Shown piece after piece: positions 60,050 to 64,000 of a stretch of 64,000 nt of DNA. The first letter of the stretch is position 1. Each line of letters begins with the position of its first letter. The stretch comes from Sphingomonas sp. JUb134. GTDB lineage: Bacteria; Pseudomonadota; Alphaproteobacteria; Sphingomonadales; Sphingomonadaceae. Location of the stretch: the NCBI RefSeq assembly GCF_004341505.2, contig NZ_SLYP02000003.1:1-64000 (forward strand). Reading direction: 5' to 3'. Below the pieces are notes generated by a model, which had not been told where the DNA came from, searched no databases, and saw nothing but the letters and a program-made list of their open reading frames with translations. A program made the translations under genes and the position numbers.

Positions 60050-63000
60050 TTCGCGACCGCCACCGGCTGCTGGGCGACGTTCCACCCGCGCAAGGTGAGC
60101 GACGGCGTGGCCGAAATGCTCGCCGGATAGCGGACCTCGATGCGCTTGCGCTCGCCGGGCAGCAGCGCGACGTAGTTGTCGCTGTAATAGGCCGGCAGGA
60201 TGCGCTCGCCGTGCGCGTCCACCAGCGTCAGCTTGGCGTTGAGCACCGGCACCTGGCCTGGGTTGGCCAACGTCACCGCGATCATCCGGTCCTCGCCGTC
60301 CGCGACGGGTGCCGCAGCGGTGGCATCGAGCGACACCTGCGCCAGGTCGTTCAGCGCCCGATAGGAAGCGGGGTCACGGCCGCGCCAATAGAAGTTCTCC
60401 GCGACCACGCGGTTCTGCCCGTCCAGCAGCTGGAGGCTCACCAGCACCATCGGGGCCTGCGCAAAGATGCGGTCGAGCGGGACTGGCTCCAGCTTCATCG
60501 CCTGGTTCGCGGCGGCGTCCACCCGATCGGTCCTCGTGAACAGCTCGCGATTGTCGAGGCTCACCACGCGCGTCCGCGCCGTGAGGCCGGGTACCGCCGC
60601 TTGCGTGGTGTTGAGCACGACCAGCTCGTTGCCGGGCAGGTTCAGCTGCACGTGCAGCGGCTCGGCGGCCTTCTTCGCCCCATAATAAGCGGCGTGGGTG
60701 TCATAGTCCCAGCTGTAGATCTGCCACGCGTTCGACGGCCAGGCGGGGTGCGTCATCCACAGCAGCCGGCCGGAATTCTTGGTCCACAGATGCCCCAGAA
60801 ACCCCTCGTACATCGCCTTGTGCGTCTCGAGGTTCATCATCTGCGCCTTGCGCTCGAAGTCGGGGAAGCTGCTGGCCCCGCCGAACATCGTGCCCAGCGT
60901 CTGCATGAACGTCTTGGTGTCCCCGTTCCCTGCGAAGTGCCAGTCATGATAGGCGAGTGTGTCGCTAAGCGGCCACAGCTCGCTCTCCGGCACCGACGCC
61001 TTCACCGACTCCAGCGTGGAAAGCGACGGGGTACCCGTCTCGACGGAGAAGCCGGTGGCGAGATCGGTGAAATAGCCGACCGGCGGGCGATAGTTGTACG
61101 GGCCCGACCCCTGCAGGTTCACCACGTTGGAGCTGCCGGTGAACCAGCGCGTGCCGTCATGTTCGGCGATCACGTCGTCCAGCCCCTCGTTCAAGGCAGG
61201 GTAGGGCACGCCCTCGTTGCGGCCGAACCAGAGGATGATCGACGGGTGATTGCGATAGCGCTTCACCGTGTCCACCGCATTGGCGAGGAACAGCTGCGGA
61301 TCCTGGGGCTCGACCTGGAAATTCTGGGTCGATTGCCAGAAGTCGTTCAGGATCATCATGCCGTTCTCGTCGGCAAGCTCGAAGAACTCCTCCTCGTTGT
61401 TGTTGCCCATCCAGTTGCGGATGACGTTCATGTGTGCCTCCTTCTGGAGGCGGAAATAGGGGGCGAGGCGCTCGCGGCTGACCTGCTTCATCGCATCGTC
61501 CATGCCCCAGTTGCCGCCGCGCGCGGCGATCGGCACGCCGTTCACGCGGATCGTGAGGTGGGGCTCCGGCATCTGCTGCGGCACAGGCGTAACGGCGGGG
61601 GACCGCTCGCCGGCCGCTGTCAGCGACTCCGCCCAGCCGCGCGGGCTCTGCTTGATCCCCTCATGCGTCACGTCGATCAGCTTCGTGCCGGAAAGCTTGC
61701 CGTCGGTGGTCTGCACGTTGACGCGGCGCAGCGCCCCCGCGCTGTCGAACAGCGACAGGTCGTAGCTCACCTCGCGAATCCCGAAGCGCTGGGTCTTGGT
61801 GTCCGAAAGCTGCCCGTCAGCGAGCGCCTCCAGCGAAAGCTGATAGAGGGCCGCCGCGCCATAACCGTTCGGCCACCACAGGCGCGGGTTGCGCACCCGC
61901 AGCGCCGGGAACTCGGCCGGCGTGAAGACGACCCGGCTCTCCCCCGGCGGCGCCGACACGGTCTTTTCCACCCGCACGTCGCCAAAGGCTGCGCGCACCG
62001 TCACCTGCCGCGGGACGGTGCCGCCGTTCTCCACCGGCACGGTCACATGGACATCGGCGACGTCGGTACGGGGCAGCGGCAGGTCGGTGATCACCTGCGG
62101 GTCGAGGATCCGGACGTCGCCGTGCGCCAACAGTTCGACCGGACGCCACAGGCCCGTGTTGCGATCGCGAATGCCGGGGATCCAGTCCCACCCCTCGGTC
62201 GCGATGAAGGTCGGACCGTCGATGGCGAGCTGACCGCCGTTTTCACCGACGCCGGCCGCAATGGACTGTTCGTGCGGAATGCCGGGATGCGGGGGCGGAG
62301 ACACCCGGATCGCCAGCCGGTTCTCACCCGCGACCGGGACGAAGTCGACCTGGCCACGGATGAACGCGCCCTTGGTGGTTCCGAGCCGTTGACCGTTGGC
62401 CCAGATCTCCGACGCATAGTTGATGCCGCCGAAGATCAGCGTCAGCCGCTTGCCCGCCGCCTCGGGCGGCACGGTGAAGCTGGTGCGGTACCAATAATCC
62501 TGGCGCGCCAGCTTCTCGGGGATCGCGAGGTTGTTGAGCCCGTAATAGGGGTGCGGATAGACGCCGCGATCGACCAGCGTGGTCAGCACGGTGCCGGGTA
62601 CCGTCGCCGCATGCCAGGTGCCGCTTGCCCGCGTCGATCGCGACAGGGCGGCCCCATCCTCCTTTACCTCGGGGGCGGCTGCCAGCTGCCAACCGTGGAT
62701 CGTCCACCGCCCGTCGGCATTGCGAGCGAGCGGCCCGGTCCGTTCCGCGGGCCGTGCTCTGGGTGCGGTGATCGCCTTGCCGCGTGCCTGGGGCAGGGTC
62801 CACGGGTCCTGCTGGCGCCAAAGCCCGGTGTTCGCCTGCTTCTGCCACTCCCAGCCAACGCCTACGCGCCAGATCTGCACCAGGTCGAAGTCGGGGCGGT
62901 CGCGGACCGCAGTCGCGACCCGCTCCGGGGTGAGTGCCGTGCCGGTGAAGGCGGCGTGTACGAGCGTGCCACCGAAGTGACGCCCATCGACGACCGGGGC

Positions 63001-63456
63001 GATCCCCAGCCGCGGGGCGACGGCAGTGGAAGGCGCGGCCCCCCGCCCGACGCGCCGGCCGTCGACATAGAGGGTGAGGGTACGCCCGTCCGACACAGCC
63101 GCCAGATGCGTCCACTTGCCTGGCGCAAGAACAACGCGGCCCGAGACCGTCTGCCCGCCATCGACTGCTTCTGGCCTGCCCTCACGCAATTGCAGTCTTC
63201 GAGTTTCGCCTCCCGGATCGCCGACCGCCACTAGCGTGGCGTCTGCCCGGGCTTTGTCCGGCCGCACCCAGGTCGAGATCGACCAGGGTGCGCCTGCCGC
63301 CAGTGCCGCATCGCTGCCTTGCAACGGGCGCTCGATGCCGATCCCGCCCTTCAGGAATGCCGCATTGTAGGGGCCTGTGTTGCCGGGAGCCTGCGCCATG
63401 GTCGAGGTGGCCGTGCTCGCAAGCAACAGCATGGCGGCAAAGGACAGCGCACGCAT
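60046..63456 (-). CDS. GH2 family glycoside hydrolase with N-terminal LamG-like domain, exported
   Basis: 1136 residues. Signal peptide (about 1-21, ending TMAQ). Residues about 30-190 form a LamG/ConA-like module (SISTWVRPD, GKWTHLAAVSDGRTLTLYVDGRRVG in outline). The GH2 part has the sugar-binding jelly roll (YWYRTSFTVP, about 313), Ig-like domain, and the barrel with catalytic acid/base in WFGRNEG (Glu about 743) and probable nucleophile in FSVETGTPS (Glu about 804). Two further beta domains close the protein. The layout resembles exo-beta-glucosaminidase or beta-mannosidase types more than LacZ. First gene of an operon with the esterase. Confidence 0.9.
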   Translation of the reverse strand: MRALSFAAMLLLASTATSTMAQAPGNTGPYNAAFLKGGIGIERPLQGSDAALAAGAPWSISTWVRPDKARADATLVAVGDPGGETRRLQLREGRPEAVDGGQTVSGRVVLAPGKWTHLAAVSDGRTLTLYVDGRRVGRGAAPSTAVAPRLGIAPVVDGRHFGGTLVHAAFTGTALTPERVATAVRDRPDFDLVQIWRVGVGWEWQKQANTGLWRQQDPWTLPQARGKAITAPRARPAERTGPLARNADGRWTIHGWQLAAAPEVKEDGAALSRSTRASGTWHAATVPGTVLTTLVDRGVYPHPYYGLNNLAIPEKLARQDYWYRTSFTVPPEAAGKRLTLIFGGINYASEIWANGQRLGTTKGAFIRGQVDFVPVAGENRLAIRVSPPPHPGIPHEQSIAAGVGENGGQLAIDGPTFIATEGWDWIPGIRDRNTGLWRPVELLAHGDVRILDPQVITDLPLPRTDVADVHVTVPVENGGTVPRQVTVRAAFGDVRVEKTVSAPPGESRVVFTPAEFPALRVRNPRLWWPNGYGAAALYQLSLEALADGQLSDTKTQRFGIREVSYDLSLFDSAGALRRVNVQTTDGKLSGTKLIDVTHEGIKQSPRGWAESLTAAGERSPAVTPVPQQMPEPHLTIRVNGVPIAARGGNWGMDDAMKQVSRERLAPYFRLQKEAHMNVIRNWMGNNNEEEFFELADENGMMILNDFWQSTQNFQVEPQDPQLFLANAVDTVKRYRNHPSIILWFGRNEGVPYPALNEGLDDVIAEHDGTRWFTGSSNVVNLQGSGPYNYRPPVGYFTDLATGFSVETGTPSLSTLESVKASVPESELWPLSDTLAYHDWHFAGNGDTKTFMQTLGTMFGGASSFPDFERKAQMMNLETHKAMYEGFLGHLWTKNSGRLLWMTHPAWPSNAWQIYSWDYDTHAAYYGAKKAAEPLHVQLNLPGNELVVLNTTQAAVPGLTARTRVVSLDNRELFTRTDRVDAAANQAMKLEPVPLDRIFAQAPMVLVSLQLLDGQNRVVAENFYWRGRDPASYRALNDLAQVSLDATAAAPVADGEDRMIAVTLANPGQVPVLNAKLTLVDAHGERILPAYYSDNYVALLPGERKRIEVRYPASISATPSLTLRGWNVAQQPVAVAK

Positions 63457-63667
63457 TCAGATCTCCCCCCGGATAGACGCGACTCCTGCTGTGCCGCTGT
63501 CGACAGTTGACGTGTGCGATTTGTTACATCAATTTCTGTTTGGCGATAGCTCCCGAAAGCACGCGCCGAACAATTCGCGTCCTCTGCGAAGTCGAGACAA
63601 CTTCGGCGCTAGGCGACGCAACCACCGGCGTCGCGCGCCCTCTCGGGCACGCAGCGTGGCGCAGACG
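63457..63667. promoter_or_regulatory. Promoter region of the GH2-esterase operon
   Basis: 211 bp between the GH2 start and the stop of the DUF454 gene, all minus strand. It contains the 10-bp palindrome CTGTCGACAG (63497-63506) and an A/T-rich stretch with GATTTGTTACATC near 63519-63531. No gene is seen. Confidence 0.35.
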
Positions 63668-64000
63668 CTAGGAAGGACGCCGCAGCACCCATGTGCCGCA
63701 AGCGACCAGCACCGCCGCGACCATCAGTGCGACGATCCAGCCCGGCTGCACGGCCCAGCAGAACAGTCCGAACCCGATGACCATGCCCAGGCAGGAGGCG
63801 AGTTTGGCATGCCGGGGCACCGCGCCTCGTTCACGCCAGGCGAGCAGGGCCGGGCCAAACCGCGGGTGCCGCAGCAGCCATAGCTCCAGCCGCGGTGACG
63901 AGCGCGCAAAACAAGGCAGCGCCAGGATGAGGAAATCGGTCGTCGGCAGCAGCGGCACGAACATGCCCACGAAGCCGATCCCCACCAGCAGGAGGCCGAG
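63668..64000 (-). CDS. DUF454 (YbaN-like) inner-membrane protein, 5' end outside window
   Basis: The last 110 codons are seen; the frame remains open to the window edge (LGLLLVGIGFVG...), so the start lies beyond base 64000, although a GTG at 63985 could be read as a start. DUF454 features: GIGFVGMFVPLLPTTDFLILALPCFARSSPRLE in outline, LLRHPRFGPALLAWRERGAVP, then two helices (GMVIGFGLFCWAV and WIVALMVAAVLVACG). Small membrane proteins of this family have no firm function. It appears to be transcribed towards the GH2 operon. Confidence 0.82.
   Translation of the reverse strand, partial: LGLLLVGIGFVGMFVPLLPTTDFLILALPCFARSSPRLELWLLRHPRFGPALLAWRERGAVPRHAKLASCLGMVIGFGLFCWAVQPGWIVALMVAAVLVACGTWVLRRPS

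Noticed and set aside
59983..63234. 1083-codon open frame antisense to GH2
   Set aside because: Shadow frame; the minus strand has signal peptide, LamG and GH2 catalytic motifs.
1..64000. tRNA, rRNA or CRISPR array
   Set aside because: No cloverleaf-like gene, rRNA motif or regularly spaced direct repeats with spacers were seen; the only clustered repeats are the origin iterons.

Overview
The window reads as part of a high-GC secondary replicon (megaplasmid or chromid) of a Sphingomonas-like alphaproteobacterium. The evidence is four-fold. There are three large TonB-dependent receptors. There is a full non-phosphorylative L-rhamnose (LRA) gene set of the type described from Sphingomonas. Periplasmic glycoside hydrolases, a PhoX phosphatase and a flavin-dependent halogenase sit near the receptors. 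A plasmid-type replication/partition core lies at about 21.2-25.7 kb. I see no rRNA, tRNA, CRISPR, transposase, integrase or conjugation gene.

Layout. 1-1.9 kb: the 3' end of an unrecognised protein coupled to a DUF885 protein, ending in a pair of REP-like repeats. 2.1-16.5 kb: a hexuronate and plant-polysaccharide block with a GH43 enzyme, hexuronate transporter ExuT, a FAH-fold hydratase, a secreted GH3 enzyme, a LacI regulator, uxaC, uxuB, a FadR-type GntR regulator, uxaA and uxuA. Together these take glucuronate and galacturonate to 2-keto-3-deoxygluconate; the kinase and aldolase that follow are not here. 16.6-21.1 kb: PhoX behind a Pho-box-like direct repeat, then a two-gene ABC-2 exporter.

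21.2-25.7 kb: repA, with a terminator-like hairpin behind it, reads away from parA-parB. The 477-bp gap between repA and parA holds about six 19-bp iterons, and two more copies lie inside and at the end of repA. Three 16-bp palindromes (GTTGCCACGTGGCAAC type) between parA and parB are probable parS sites.

25.7-35.6 kb: a phosphorus-themed stretch on the minus strand holds a TonB receptor with a PI-PLC-like enzyme, a CYTH-CHAD protein, and a second TonB receptor with alkaline phosphatase PhoA. 36-39.2 kb: MFS exporter and aldo/keto reductase divergent from a LysR regulator. 39.4-48.9 kb: two divergent operons for L-rhamnose. One is IclR regulator, rhamnose 1-dehydrogenase, lutA, lutB, lutC; the other is rhamnonate dehydratase, diketo-deoxyrhamnonate hydrolase, KDR dehydrogenase, rhamnonolactonase and rhaT. 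The predicted route ends in pyruvate plus L-lactate, and LutABC would oxidise the lactate.

48.9-53.5 kb: CPA1 antiporter, exported cupin, and an exported Gfo/Idh/MocA oxidoreductase coupled to a DUF1080 (3-keto-glycoside hydrolase-type) protein. 53.7-63.5 kb: a large TonB receptor followed by a flavin-dependent halogenase, converging on a carboxylesterase coupled to a LamG-GH2 glycoside hydrolase. The window ends inside a DUF454 (YbaN-like) membrane protein.

All functional calls come from reading motifs and domain order by eye; no database search was run.
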